A stretch of DNA of 64,000 nucleotides from Leptospira_A soteropolitanensis (GCF_026151335.1 NZ_JAMQPP010000005.1), one strand, 5' to 3'. Shown: positions 1 through 9,854, counted from the stretch's first letter. Translations and numbers: made by a program. The notes: generated from the sequence alone by a model not told the origin.

Positions 1-49
1 TTTTATTCTTTATGAGTTAACCTGCATTACTTTTAATTCGATAAATTTC

Positions 50-1564
50 ATGAAAAAAATATTCCCTTCCTTTTTATTTTCCTCTGGTCCGATTGGTAGC
101 GGGTTCGTATTCTTGCTTTTCATTTTGTTGGCCTTTTTTTTAAGATATCCATCCTTTGGTTATACCGCAATTGATTGGGATGAGATCACCTATTCTTTGA
201 TAGGAGAGGGATGGTTACAAGGGAAACTTCCCTTTCGCGATTTGTGGGATATCAAACCGATTGGCATATATTTAGTTTACGCAATCATTCACGGTCTTTT
301 AGGATTTTCCATTTTTGCAATCCGTGTTTCTACGTTACTTGTGGTTGTTTCTTCAGCTTTTATTATTTGGCTTCTTTTAAGAAAAACAAATCGTTCTTTT
401 GCCTTTGGAACAGGTTTTGGTTTTTTAATTCTTTTTAGTTATTTTCTCAACGGTCTTTCAGGAAACACGGAATTATTTTATCTATGTCTTGAAACGGTCG
501 GAGTATGGTTCTTATTTTACGGAAAAAAACAATATCGATTTCTAAGTCCCTTAGCTTTTGGTTTTGCATTCATAATTAAATACAACACAGCATTTGATAT
601 TTTAGGTTTTTATTTTCTTCACCTCTACATTCATAGAAGGAAAATTTTCAAGAATCCAAAGTCTTTTTTTGGATACGGGCTTTTTTATTCCCTTGCTATA
701 TTGCCATTTTTAATCAGTACCGCTTGGATTTTTTCTGCTGGGCTTGGGGATTCTTTTTTAGAAACTCACAAAATTCTTTTTTCTAATTACGCGAAAAAAG
801 TAACCTTTCTTGAAAAAATATTATCATTAAAAACTTATCCAATACTGGCGATTCTTGTTTGCGTTCAGGTTGGAACATTTATTTTATATCTTTGGAAAAG
901 GAGAGTTCCAAAAATTCTATTGATAAGTTTTTTCTGGACTTTGACTGCTTTCCTTGCTGCCACCTGGACAGGATATTTTTTTGAACATTATTATCTTCCA
1001 ATGATGATACCAACAGTGATTGGATCATCCTTTCTTTTACGTTTCATAAATTACAATTTTTTTCCAAAATACAAACGGGAACTAGTCGTAATCATTGTAA
1101 TATTATTTTTAATTCCTGTGGCTGTAGTTGTTCGTAAAAGAGTGATTAAACTTTCTAAAGTTTATCCAGATATTGCAAAAGAAATTTATGTTGATTTAGA
1201 AAATAAGAAAGTGGATCCTCGCCCAGTATTTGTAGCAAAAGGGACTCATGGAATTTATTCTTTGTATAAACAAATACCTATAAACCGTGTTATACAACCT
1301 GGTAATTTTACAGACAAAACGAACGCTAAGGCTATGTTTATCGACAATGAAGAAATTAAACAGAAGGTAAAAGATAACAAACCTGGGTTAATTTTATTCT
1401 GTGACTTGGACGTTTTTCAAAATCAGATAGGGAATTATGATTCTTCTTGGAATGAAGATCTACTCGTTTTTTATTATGAATATATTCGAAAGGAATATCA
1501 GTATTTTAAGACTTATTTCCCGAATTGCCACGTTTATTTGAAGAACGGGAAGTTTTCTCCATAA
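50..1564 (+). CDS. GT-C type membrane glycosyltransferase (ArnT/PMT-like)
   Basis: A 504-residue very hydrophobic protein with about ten predicted membrane spans and a short soluble C-terminal part. An acidic DE pair (D44-E45, in DWDEITY) follows the first span, then DIKP at 67-70 in the first outer loop. This is the layout of GT-C enzymes of the ArnT/PMT/GT39 group, which move a sugar from a polyprenyl-phosphate donor to a surface acceptor on the outer face of the inner membrane. The family is known; acceptor and sugar cannot be read from the sequence. The next gene on the opposite strand is a GtrB-like donor-making transferase, so the two probably form a glycan-modification pair. The 3' end overlaps that convergent gene by 59 bases. 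The ATG at 50 is followed directly by a typical membrane-protein start; nothing identifiable lies in bases 1-49. Confidence 0.75.
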   Translation: MKKIFPSFLFSSGPIGSGFVFLLFILLAFFLRYPSFGYTAIDWDEITYSLIGEGWLQGKLPFRDLWDIKPIGIYLVYAIIHGLLGFSIFAIRVSTLLVVVSSAFIIWLLLRKTNRSFAFGTGFGFLILFSYFLNGLSGNTELFYLCLETVGVWFLFYGKKQYRFLSPLAFGFAFIIKYNTAFDILGFYFLHLYIHRRKIFKNPKSFFGYGLFYSLAILPFLISTAWIFSAGLGDSFLETHKILFSNYAKKVTFLEKILSLKTYPILAILVCVQVGTFILYLWKRRVPKILLISFFWTLTAFLAATWTGYFFEHYYLPMMIPTVIGSSFLLRFINYNFFPKYKRELVVIIVILFLIPVAVVVRKRVIKLSKVYPDIAKEIYVDLENKKVDPRPVFVAKGTHGIYSLYKQIPINRVIQPGNFTDKTNAKAMFIDNEEIKQKVKDNKPGLILFCDLDVFQNQIGNYDSSWNEDLLVFYYEYIRKEYQYFKTYFPNCHVYLKNGKFSP

Positions 1565-2498
1565 ATCCAATTGTTTCTTTTGCGATATAAATGGGGCGTC
1601 CTTTCACTTCGATAAAGATTCTAGCAATGTATTCCCCAAGGACGCCAATACCAATGAGTTGGATTCCGCCAAGGAAGAGTATAATGACAAGAGTAGAATC
1701 GTAACCTGGGACATCTACACCTTTGAAAATGACACGAATGATTCGATAGATTAAATATAGAAAAGCACTAAAGGATACAAAAAATCCAAAATAACTCCAT
1801 ATTTTTAGCGGCATGGTGCTAAACATTAAAATTCCATCCAAAGCGAAGTTCCAAAGTTTCCAGTAATTCCACTTTGAGGAACCTTTGAACCTAGCATGTC
1901 TTTCATATTCCACATCAATCTGTTTGAATCCTACCCAAGCGAACATTCCTTTTAGAAAACGGTTTTTTTCCTTCATCTTAGAAAGGGCTTCGACTACTTT
2001 TTTATCCATGAGCCGAAAGTCCCCTACATCGACAGGAATTTCTACTTCGCTCATGTAACGAATGACTCTGTAAAAATGTTTTGCCGTAAATTTTTTTAAA
2101 AAAGATTCTCCTTGTCGGCTAGACCTTTTGGCTGTGACTACATCGTAACCATCTTTCCATTTTTCAATGAGGGTAGGAATGAGTTCCGGTGGGTCTTGTA
2201 AATCAGAGTCAATCGGGATCACCACATCGCCGGTGGCATATTCCAAACCTGCCGAAACAGCTGCTTCCTTTCCAAAGTTTCTAGAAAAGTCTACAACCTT
2301 TATATTGGGATTTTTTTTATGATGAAAAACTAGTTTCTCGATGGTTTTGTCCCTGCTTCCATCGTTTACACAAATAATTTCGTAATTAGTTTTTAAGGAT
2401 AGTAGGTGAGGAACAATTCTTTCAAAGAACTCGTCCGCTCCTGATTCTTCGTTGTAAAAAGGAGTGATAATAGAGATCTTCTTGAGTTGACGATTCAT
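1506..2498 (-). CDS. Polyprenyl-phosphate glycosyltransferase, GT2 family (GtrB/ArnC/DPM1-like)
   Basis: A 330-residue GT2 enzyme. The N-terminal GT-A domain carries FYNEE near residue 15, VNDGSRD at 44-50 and the metal/nucleotide-sugar motif DSDLQDPPE at 97-105. Two C-terminal membrane helices (about 233-254 and 268-292) end in the GEYIARIF segment typical of GtrB, ArnC and DPM1 proteins. These enzymes load a sugar from a nucleotide onto undecaprenyl phosphate at the cytoplasmic face. It is convergent with, and overlaps, the upstream GT-C gene, and is divergent from a paralogue that starts at 2619. The sugar specificity is unknown. Confidence 0.88.
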   Translation of the reverse strand: MNRQLKKISIITPFYNEESGADEFFERIVPHLLSLKTNYEIICVNDGSRDKTIEKLVFHHKKNPNIKVVDFSRNFGKEAAVSAGLEYATGDVVIPIDSDLQDPPELIPTLIEKWKDGYDVVTAKRSSRQGESFLKKFTAKHFYRVIRYMSEVEIPVDVGDFRLMDKKVVEALSKMKEKNRFLKGMFAWVGFKQIDVEYERHARFKGSSKWNYWKLWNFALDGILMFSTMPLKIWSYFGFFVSFSAFLYLIYRIIRVIFKGVDVPGYDSTLVIILFLGGIQLIGIGVLGEYIARIFIEVKGRPIYIAKETIGFMEKTSRSSNKRGNSGNKS

Positions 2499-2618
2499 TG
2501 TTTCTTGTCAACGATCCTTCAAAATATGAGTAAGGCAACTTTTTTTACTGGTTTTTTTGTGGTCATTTCGTTTATTTCCTTTTAGTGTCCGTAAATTTAT
2601 TTTGATTCAATATATCTT

Positions 2619-3623
2619 ATGCATTACTATCTAGTTCCAAGAAAAAACCCAAAATTATTGTCTATTATTATTCCTTGTTATAATGAAGAGTCCTCACTCC
2701 CTTTTCTAAAAGAAAGATTAGATGAATTAATCAAAATTTTGCCCACAAAGGTGGAAGTCATCTTTGTCAACGATGGTAGTTCAGACAGAACAATCTTTCA
2801 GTTAGTATCTTGGGCCGAAACAGATCCGCAAATTCAGGTGATTAGCCTTTCCAGAAATTTTGGACATCAGTTAGCTGTGACAGCTGGAATGGATTATGCG
2901 AAAGGGGATGCGGTTGTTGTAATGGATGCCGATTTGCAGGATCCACCAGAAGTGATTCTAGACATGCTCGCAAAATATAGAGAAGGCTATGATGTTGTTT
3001 ATGGTCAGCGTTTAGCCAGATCTGGTGAATCTTTTTTTAAGAAAACAACGGCCTGGGCATTTTATCGAATAATGAAAGTTTTAGTTCATAAAGATTTACC
3101 TTTGGATTCTGGTGATTTTCGCCTAATTTCAAGAAGGTGTTTGAATGCTCTCAATGGTTTAAGAGAAAACCATCGTTTCCTTCGAGGAATGAATGCTTGG
3201 ATTGGTTTCCCGCAAACTCCTGTATTTTACAAACGTGACCCAAGGGTTGCAGGAGAAACTAAATATCCTTTGAAAAAAATGCTAAAACTCGCAATGAATG
3301 CTGCGGTATCTTTTTCACCCTTACCATTACGTTTTAGTTTAGGACTTGGAATCATCGTGGCACTGATAGGATTTGCTGTGGGTTTTTATGCTTTGTTTCG
3401 AGCATTCCAACACTTTATTTTAGAAATGCCAATTGTTTACAACCCCGGTTGGGCCACCATTGTCACTCTGATATGTTTGATCGGTGGTTCCATTCTCATT
3501 TCCATAGGAATTTTAGGGGAGTACATTGCTCGCATTTTTGAAGAGTCTAAAGGGCGTCCTCTGTATGTGGTCGAATTTGTAAAAGGTTCGTCCTTAACCG
3601 AAAAATCTAAAAAACTTTCTTGA
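2619..3623 (+). CDS. Polyprenyl-phosphate glycosyltransferase, GT2 family (GtrB-like paralogue)
   Basis: A 334-residue GT2 transferase with the same plan as its divergent neighbour: PCYNEE at about 19-24, VNDGSSD near 50-56, DADLQDPPE at 103-111, the HRFLRGMNAWIG block, and two C-terminal membrane helices ending GEYIARIFEESKGRP. It should make a polyprenyl-phosphate sugar in the inner membrane. The stop TGA at 3621-3623 shares its last base with the ATG of the downstream membrane protein, so the two are translationally coupled and probably work as a donor-maker and transferase pair. The 120-base gap to the divergent gene must hold promoters for both; I could not pick them confidently. Confidence 0.88.
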   Translation: MHYYLVPRKNPKLLSIIIPCYNEESSLPFLKERLDELIKILPTKVEVIFVNDGSSDRTIFQLVSWAETDPQIQVISLSRNFGHQLAVTAGMDYAKGDAVVVMDADLQDPPEVILDMLAKYREGYDVVYGQRLARSGESFFKKTTAWAFYRIMKVLVHKDLPLDSGDFRLISRRCLNALNGLRENHRFLRGMNAWIGFPQTPVFYKRDPRVAGETKYPLKKMLKLAMNAAVSFSPLPLRFSLGLGIIVALIGFAVGFYALFRAFQHFILEMPIVYNPGWATIVTLICLIGGSILISIGILGEYIARIFEESKGRPLYVVEFVKGSSLTEKSKKLS

Positions 3624-5119
3624 TGAATCGAATTTTCCGAATAGCTCTACCGTTTGTTTTTTTAGCGATAACGCTAACTATTACCAGTTTTACTCGGCCG
3701 AGCCATAGTTTTGTTAGTGATAGTTTAACAAAAGTTTTACAGTCCATTTTTTGGATCGACAATGGATTTGAGGAACAGGGGATCCATTATCCCGGGAAAA
3801 GTATCGACCCTGATTATAAATTCTTTTATTTTAAAGAATCCTACCAATTACAGGTAAATAAAAATGGAAGTTTAATTGCACCTTTCCCTTTTTTAAATAC
3901 GGTGTTGATCACACCTCTGGTAAAGTTACATTGGTTAGATGGGATCGTGTATTTGGGTGCTATTCTTTTTTGGTTATATTCTTGTTTTATTTACCGTATA
4001 ACAAAAAGTTATTGGTCCTTTGTTGTGGTTCTTTTTTTTACACCACTTTTGCAACATTTTCTTTCATTTTCTGATATTGCCTTTGCTTCTTTTTTCCTTA
4101 GTTGTTTTTTGGTAACTTCATTTAAAAAATCTAATTTTCATCTCATCACTGCGGTTTCTTTTGTTTTCGGTCTTTTAGCATTGTTTTTAAGAACTGAAAT
4201 TTTGTTACTATATTTACTTTTGATATCAATACATTTGTTATCTCTCTATAAAAATGGGAGGGCATTAAAAGAAAATCATTGGCACCTGGAAAGAATTTTT
4301 GTAATTTCCACAATCGTAGTTCTTTTTGTTGTTTCTAACTATTTGGTTTATCAATCTATTCTTGGACCTAGGTTCGATAACAATAGAGTCGGAATCTTTC
4401 GCTTAGAAATGGATGTATTTTTAAAGTGGAAGAGTCTCCTTCTTGGAGGTAATGGAAGGCTTGGCTTTTTTGGTTATTCCCCTTGGCTTTTCATTCTTTC
4501 TGTTTTATATATTTTTTTAAGTCTAGAGAGAAAAAAATCAATAGGAAGAAACCTGTTTTATCTTTGGGTCCTCTTAATCATTCTAATAACTTTCTTTTCA
4601 CCGAACGATTCTAATATTGATTGGGGAACTAGGTATTACTCAAGTTTTAGCATTTTTCCCATTCTACTACTCTTTCATTTTAAATGGAGGAGGTTAGTCG
4701 GATTAAAAAAATACTTTTTACTCGTTTTGCTTTTCGTTTCGTTTTCGTATTCTGTTTATATTAACTTTAAGGTTTGGAAAGAAATGAAAAAAATTTCTGT
4801 TCAAATCGAAGACTTAGTAAACAAACTTATGGAAGATCCCTCAGAATATTATATTGTTGAAGACCCAACCATTGCCAATGCATTAGGAATTATGCATGTT
4901 CGAAGTCCAATTTTTTATGGAAACCCAAGTGAAATTCTCAATGGTTTCGGTAGTGCAATGAAAGGGAAACGGGTTCGGTTTTTACTCCTTCCTTCTGCAA
5001 AATTGGCAAGCCAAGAAGATCCATTTTGGAAAAAGATTTCTGAAAATTCAGGTTGTCAATTTTCCCCAGTTTACCTGAAAAAAATATCTTTGTTTTCTGC
5101 ATTATGTAGTATCAAATAA
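3623..5119 (+). CDS. Multi-pass membrane protein, probable GT-C-like glycosyltransferase
   Basis: About 498 residues with an N-terminal membrane anchor, some 9-11 further spans and a short soluble C-terminal domain. It resembles the size and topology of the GT-C protein at the start of the window but I see no clear DE catalytic motif; an acidic pair may sit in the first outer loop. I place the start at ATG 3623, which overlaps the preceding GtrB stop by one base (TGATG); a TTG three bases upstream is also in frame. Its tight coupling to a GtrB-like gene suggests it is the acceptor-side transferase that uses the polyprenyl-linked sugar. That role is inferred from context. Confidence 0.6.
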   Translation: MNRIFRIALPFVFLAITLTITSFTRPSHSFVSDSLTKVLQSIFWIDNGFEEQGIHYPGKSIDPDYKFFYFKESYQLQVNKNGSLIAPFPFLNTVLITPLVKLHWLDGIVYLGAILFWLYSCFIYRITKSYWSFVVVLFFTPLLQHFLSFSDIAFASFFLSCFLVTSFKKSNFHLITAVSFVFGLLALFLRTEILLLYLLLISIHLLSLYKNGRALKENHWHLERIFVISTIVVLFVVSNYLVYQSILGPRFDNNRVGIFRLEMDVFLKWKSLLLGGNGRLGFFGYSPWLFILSVLYIFLSLERKKSIGRNLFYLWVLLIILITFFSPNDSNIDWGTRYYSSFSIFPILLLFHFKWRRLVGLKKYFLLVLLFVSFSYSVYINFKVWKEMKKISVQIEDLVNKLMEDPSEYYIVEDPTIANALGIMHVRSPIFYGNPSEILNGFGSAMKGKRVRFLLLPSAKLASQEDPFWKKISENSGCQFSPVYLKKISLFSALCSIK

Positions 5120-5127
5120 CACATTTG

Positions 5128-6669
5128 TCAGGATTGGAAGGCTGTGATCAGACCTTCTTTTAGTTTGCTTCTGGCAACTTCTGCTGACTTAGGTAAAGTT
5201 AGGTCATCTAGTAATTTTAATAAAAATCCCTCATCTACAAGTTTTCCTTCCAACACTTTTCCGATCATTCCCGCCACAATCACTAAAATCTGCTCCAGAT
5301 TTACGTATCCTTCGCTCTCTAGAATCATTGCCATTCCCAACGCGCCCTCAGTTCCGTAGAATGCTTGTTTGGTCCCGAAAACGGATTCATACATTCCCAC
5401 GGGAAGTGCCTCCTTTACTTTCTCTCTCATTTCGCTTTCACTGGGGCCGTGACTGGTTCGGTTGATGAGACTGATTGTGACCTGATTTATGGTTCCGTGA
5501 ATGCGATGAATTTCTTCGGAAAGTAATCGGATCTTTTTGGCGGCGTCTCTTGTGATGGCATCGCGACCAAGGAAATTTAGTTTATACAAATATTCTTCTA
5601 GTTCATCTCCGGTGAGTTTACCCATACAAATGATTTGGTAAAGAGTAAAAATCATATAATCAGATTCTGTATTGTCACCGAGTAGAATTTCTTTGGCTTC
5701 TGTGGGAAGATACACCCTGTCATAGAGTAAGATGGAGAGTTTGTAGGACATTTGGTCAAATAAACTTTGGTAAGATGCACCTAAGAATTTTTTAGTGCGT
5801 GACCAAGCTGGTTTAAAGCCATTTTGTAAAAACTCGATTGGGTTAAAGATGGTTCCGAGTACCTTATCAAAAACGCCTTTAATGGTTCCTTCCAGATATT
5901 TTAAATGTAGGGATTCAATTTGGATTCCGTCTTTAGCAATGGTGGCAAGCATGGTCCTACGAAAAAAATGAGGGCTGGCAGAGATAAAGGCAAGTGGGGC
6001 ATTTGACAAAGAACTGCGAAGTTCTCTATAAAGTTCCGGCATTCCAGGTAACGCTTGTTTTTGGTTAGGTGTTTCGAATAAAGCTGTGAACTTTCCTTTA
6101 CCCGAATGGATGTCTGTGGCAAGATAGGTTTGGTCAATGTCGGAAGTCACCACCATCCCTTTGTAGTCTTCGGCAAGGATTCGGAGTTTTCCTTTTCCAA
6201 CAATGGTTGTTTTTCCTAAAATGGAATCTTCTGTGGCGTTTAAATGAGCCAAGTCTTTGGAATATTGACGAAAACTATCAAGACCTTCGAGTATGACCTG
6301 GAAGTCATGAAATCCAACTGGGAGTTTATCGCGGATTTCGCAGGAAAAAAAACCATCTTCGTCCGCCTTAATTTTTCCTGAGGTGTAAATTTTGTTCCCA
6401 GCCGCATCATAAACTTCTAATTTTAAAACAGGTTTTCTCACAGGAGCCAATGAAAAGTCTAAGAATGGTGTGATTTTTGTTTCTTCTCCAATAAAAAGTC
6501 CTGTCATCAAATCCCAAAGACCTTCCGCCTTCATGAGATCTGTAATCCCTACATCCACCACTTGGCCTCGCACATAAGAGCGCCTCTCTCTTCCTAAAGA
6601 TCCGCCGCAGACAGCAATTCTTTTGATATCGGTAATGATTGGTTGTGTAGTATTTGGTTCTTGGGACAT
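5128..6669 (-). CDS. App1-family phosphatidate phosphatase-like protein (DUF2183)
   Basis: A 513-residue protein with the HAD-like signature of the App1 family: SDIDQT at 176-181 (the DxDxT nucleophile motif), ISASP at 229-233, a conserved lysine at 310 and GDNTESD at 331-337. App1 in yeast dephosphorylates phosphatidic acid; bacterial members are mostly uncharacterised. Residues 70-160 look like a beta-rich accessory domain and the C-terminal 130 residues are helical. There is no signal peptide, so it is probably cytoplasmic or membrane associated. It is convergent with the glycosyltransferase upstream (8-base gap) and divergent from the UbiD-family gene. The substrate is unknown. Confidence 0.78.
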   Translation of the reverse strand: MSQEPNTTQPIITDIKRIAVCGGSLGRERRSYVRGQVVDVGITDLMKAEGLWDLMTGLFIGEETKITPFLDFSLAPVRKPVLKLEVYDAAGNKIYTSGKIKADEDGFFSCEIRDKLPVGFHDFQVILEGLDSFRQYSKDLAHLNATEDSILGKTTIVGKGKLRILAEDYKGMVVTSDIDQTYLATDIHSGKGKFTALFETPNQKQALPGMPELYRELRSSLSNAPLAFISASPHFFRRTMLATIAKDGIQIESLHLKYLEGTIKGVFDKVLGTIFNPIEFLQNGFKPAWSRTKKFLGASYQSLFDQMSYKLSILLYDRVYLPTEAKEILLGDNTESDYMIFTLYQIICMGKLTGDELEEYLYKLNFLGRDAITRDAAKKIRLLSEEIHRIHGTINQVTISLINRTSHGPSESEMREKVKEALPVGMYESVFGTKQAFYGTEGALGMAMILESEGYVNLEQILVIVAGMIGKVLEGKLVDEGFLLKLLDDLTLPKSAEVARSKLKEGLITAFQS

Positions 6670-6722
6670 AGAATTTATGCCCTTAAGAGTTTAAGAAAAC
6701 GAGGAGCCGTCCATTCCTTTTT

Positions 6723-8501
6723 ATGGTTTCACTACGATCCACCAATGATTTTGTCCGACTTTTGCAAGCAGAGGGAGAACTCCATGTGATTTCTGATCCT
6801 GTGGACCCTTATCTGGAGCTGGCAGAGATCCAGAGAAGAGTGGTAGCAAAAAAAGGTCCAGCCCTTCTTTTTACCAATGTCAAAGGGACCAAGTTTCCCG
6901 TAGCCACCAATCTCTACGGATCCGAAAAACGAATCCATCTTGCCTTTGGCCCAAAACCTGTCGCCACCATCCAAAGGCTTGCCAAACTCGCCAAAGAGAT
7001 ATTTCCGCCTAGATTTTCCAAACTTTGGAAGGAACGTTCTCTAGGTCTATTGCCTTTCCAAGTGGGTTTAAAACAAGTGAGAAGGGCCCCAGTTCTTTCT
7101 GGAAGCGTTCTCTCTACTAATGAGTTACCCCAAGTCGTTTCATGGCCCAAGGATGGAGGTGCTTTTGTTACCCTCCCACTTGTTTATACTGAGCATCCAG
7201 AATCGGGTAATGGAAATCTAGGAATGTACCGGGTGCAACTTTTTGGGGACAAAACCGTCGGAATGCATATCCAAATCCACCGCGGCGGGGGGTTTCATTA
7301 TTACGAGGCAGAAAAAAAGGGTGAGTCCTTACCGGCTCATGTGTACATTGGTGGGCCACCTGCACTGACCATTGCGGCGGTAGCTCCGCTTCCCGAAGAA
7401 ATTCCCGAACTTGTTTTTGCTTCTTTTCTTATGGGAGAAAAACTCAAAATGAAAAAAGACAAAACGGTTTCTCCTTATCCTATTGTTGCCGATGCTGATT
7501 TTGCTCTCATTGGAACCATTCCGCCTTACGCAAGAAAAACGGAAGGCCCTTTCGGTGACCATTATGGATACTATTCGTTGTTACACGACTATCCTTACTT
7601 AGACCTAAAACATATTTTACATAGAAAGGATGCCATTTGGGCTGCGACAGTTGTGGGAAGACCTCCCCAAGAGGATCATTATATCGCTGAGTTTTTACAA
7701 GATTTACTTTCTCCCATGTTCCCACTCGTGATGCCACAAGTGCTAGGTGTTTGGGCTTACGAAGAATCAGGAGTGCATTCCCTTGCGGCAGCCGTTGTCA
7801 AAGAACGGTATTTCCGAGAGGCTTTTATGGGAGCCCTTCGAATTCTTGGCGAAGGACAACTGTCACTTACTAAATGTTTACTTGTGACAAATGAACGAGT
7901 GAACCTAAAAAACTTTTCCGAAACTTTTAAGGTCATTACCGAACGATCGGATCCAAAAACTGATTTTTTTATCTTTAGTCATATCAGCCAAGATACACTT
8001 GATTATACGAGTGGGACGGTAAACAAAGGTAGTAAACTTTTATGGATGGGGATCACCGAAGCCAATGCACCGATCAAGTTTCCCAATCTTCCAAGAGAGT
8101 TTACAGGAAATCTAAAAGACAAACGTTTCACAAAACCAAAAGTTTTTTTACCAGGAGTTCTAGTGGTGGAGGGTTCAGCTTTCACTGCCAATGACCAATT
8201 GGCAAATCGTTTGTTAGAAGAAGACCTCGGCCGTTTTCATTATGTATTTCTTGTGGATGATTCTGAGGATGCGGTAAAAACTGATTCTGATTTTATTTGG
8301 ACTATGTTTACAAGAATGGAACCAGCATCAGATGTTTATGCAAGAACAGAGACCAAAGGGAACCATATTGCTTACGAAGTTCCGATTGTTTTTGATTGTC
8401 GGATGAAACCCTGGATTCCAGAAGTTCTTCTACCTCTCCCCGATACGGTAACACAAGTAGATAAAAAGTTTGGAAAGATCATTGATACGATAGGGAACTA
8501 A
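6723..8501 (+). CDS. UbiD-family prenylated-FMN-dependent decarboxylase
   Basis: A 592-residue protein that follows the UbiD family from end to end, including the N-terminal LRSTNDFVRLLQAEGEL segment, the HIQIHRGGGFHYY region near residue 180, the PFGDHYGYYS block near 275 and a C-terminal DxxPWIPEVLLPLP-type segment. Family members remove or add a carboxylate on aromatic or unsaturated acids using prenylated FMN made by UbiX; none is seen nearby. Roles in quinone synthesis are common for this family, and a menaquinone-type pathway is plausible here, but the substrate cannot be assigned. No good Shine-Dalgarno sits at the usual distance from the ATG; a GAGGAG lies about 15 bases too far upstream. 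Confidence 0.85.
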   Translation: MVSLRSTNDFVRLLQAEGELHVISDPVDPYLELAEIQRRVVAKKGPALLFTNVKGTKFPVATNLYGSEKRIHLAFGPKPVATIQRLAKLAKEIFPPRFSKLWKERSLGLLPFQVGLKQVRRAPVLSGSVLSTNELPQVVSWPKDGGAFVTLPLVYTEHPESGNGNLGMYRVQLFGDKTVGMHIQIHRGGGFHYYEAEKKGESLPAHVYIGGPPALTIAAVAPLPEEIPELVFASFLMGEKLKMKKDKTVSPYPIVADADFALIGTIPPYARKTEGPFGDHYGYYSLLHDYPYLDLKHILHRKDAIWAATVVGRPPQEDHYIAEFLQDLLSPMFPLVMPQVLGVWAYEESGVHSLAAAVVKERYFREAFMGALRILGEGQLSLTKCLLVTNERVNLKNFSETFKVITERSDPKTDFFIFSHISQDTLDYTSGTVNKGSKLLWMGITEANAPIKFPNLPREFTGNLKDKRFTKPKVFLPGVLVVEGSAFTANDQLANRLLEEDLGRFHYVFLVDDSEDAVKTDSDFIWTMFTRMEPASDVYARTETKGNHIAYEVPIVFDCRMKPWIPEVLLPLPDTVTQVDKKFGKIIDTIGN

Positions 8502-8576
8502 AGATTAGTTTTTCTCGTATCAAATAAAAAAGTTAATAGAAAGAAAGTTTGGATAGAAAAAACTAAAAATAAACCA

Positions 8577-9548
8577 ATGGCAAAAAAACTTACTCTAGTC
8601 ACTGGGGGCGCAGGCCTCATCGGATCACAAATCATTGAAGACCTTAATCACAATGGGAACACGAATATCTTAGTTGTGGACCATTTGGGAACAACGGAAA
8701 AATGGAAAAACTTACAGAGAAATTTTTTCCTAGATTATTATGAAAAAGATAAGTTTGAATCGATGTTAGATTCTGGTAATACCATCTTAAATGAGATTTC
8801 TGAAATTTACCATTTAGGTGCTTGTTCTGCTACAACGGAAAAAGATGCTACTTATCTAATTCAGAATAACTTTCATTATACGAAAAAATTGGCAGAGTTT
8901 GCTGTCAAAAAAAATATTCCATTCCTCTATGCTTCCAGTGCTGCTACGTACGGGGAAGGTGAGTATGGCTACAACGATCAGTCAACGATAGAAAATTTAA
9001 AACCTCTCAATATGTATGGGTATTCCAAACAACTATTTGATTTGTATGCCAAAAAAGTAGGAATCGCCGATCGACTTGTGGGACTAAAATATTTTAATGT
9101 TTTTGGTTACGGTGAAGCCCATAAGGGCGATATGCGTAGTTTAGTTCTCAAAGGTTATGAACAAATTAGAGACACTGGTAAATTAAAATTATTCAAGTCT
9201 TATAAACCGGAATACAAAGACGGGGAACAAAAACGAGATTTTTTATATGTAAAGGATGCAAGTAAAATCAGCATTTATGTACTTACTGAACGAAAGTATG
9301 GATTGTACAATGTTGGCAGGGGAATTGCGGAAACTTGGAACGATTTAGCGAATGCATTGTTCACATCCATGAACCAACCAGTGAATATTGAATATGTGGA
9401 TATGCCCGATTCGCTAAAAGGAAAATACCAATATTATACCTGTGCAGAGATGGAAAAAATAACTCAAACAGGGTATCCCTTTGGTTACACAAACCTCCGG
9501 GACGCTGTTGGCGAATATGTCAGTTTCTTATTAAGAGACCAAACTTAG
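8577..9548 (+). CDS. hldD: ADP-L-glycero-D-manno-heptose 6-epimerase
   Basis: A 323-residue extended short-chain dehydrogenase that matches HldD/RfaD closely: an NADP-binding TGGAGLIGS turn at 9-17, LGACSATTE near 80-88, YASSAATYG at 118-126, the catalytic YGYSK (Y147, K151) and KRDFLYVKD near 221. HldD converts ADP-D-glycero-D-manno-heptose to the L-glycero epimer, the last step in making the heptose donor of the LPS inner core. It is monocistronic here, not beside other heptose genes, and ends 3 bases from the convergent arsR-type gene, so the two transcripts must overlap at their ends. Confidence 0.93.
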   Translation: MAKKLTLVTGGAGLIGSQIIEDLNHNGNTNILVVDHLGTTEKWKNLQRNFFLDYYEKDKFESMLDSGNTILNEISEIYHLGACSATTEKDATYLIQNNFHYTKKLAEFAVKKNIPFLYASSAATYGEGEYGYNDQSTIENLKPLNMYGYSKQLFDLYAKKVGIADRLVGLKYFNVFGYGEAHKGDMRSLVLKGYEQIRDTGKLKLFKSYKPEYKDGEQKRDFLYVKDASKISIYVLTERKYGLYNVGRGIAETWNDLANALFTSMNQPVNIEYVDMPDSLKGKYQYYTCAEMEKITQTGYPFGYTNLRDAVGEYVSFLLRDQT

Positions 9549-9551
9549 TGT

Positions 9552-9854
9552 TTACTTTTTATACACTTTGACAATCGTTTGAATCAATTCTTTAAACTTA
9601 GGATCTTTTAAGCTATAGAACACTTGGTTTGAAGACTTACGAGATTCTAAAATTCCGTTGTTTTTCATCTTACTCAAGTGTTGAGAAGCTGCCGATTGAC
9701 TTGTGCCAAGGAGTTCTACAAGTTGGCCAACTGTTTTTTCTTCTTTTGCAAGGGTATATAAAATCAATAAACGAATAGGGTGTGCAATGCCTTGTATTCC
9801 TTTAATGGCTTGTTCCAATTGTTGTTTAGAAAGTTCTGTTTTTATTTTCATCAC
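9552..9854 (-). CDS. ArsR/SmtB-family winged-helix repressor
   Basis: A 100-residue winged-helix protein with the ArsR-type core: the HPIRLLIL helix, TVGQLVELLGTSQSAASQHLSKMK recognition region at about 42-65 and a beta wing with YSLKD. It contains no cysteine, so it cannot use the classical ELCVCDL metal site and more likely senses something else. The start is GTG at 9854 or the adjacent ATG at 9851. An inverted repeat AAGGAT-N8-ATCCTT (9856-9875) overlaps its ribosome-binding region and could be an autoregulatory operator. No target gene is obvious next door. Confidence 0.85.
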   Translation of the reverse strand: MMKIKTELSKQQLEQAIKGIQGIAHPIRLLILYTLAKEEKTVGQLVELLGTSQSAASQHLSKMKNNGILESRKSSNQVFYSLKDPKFKELIQTIVKVYKK

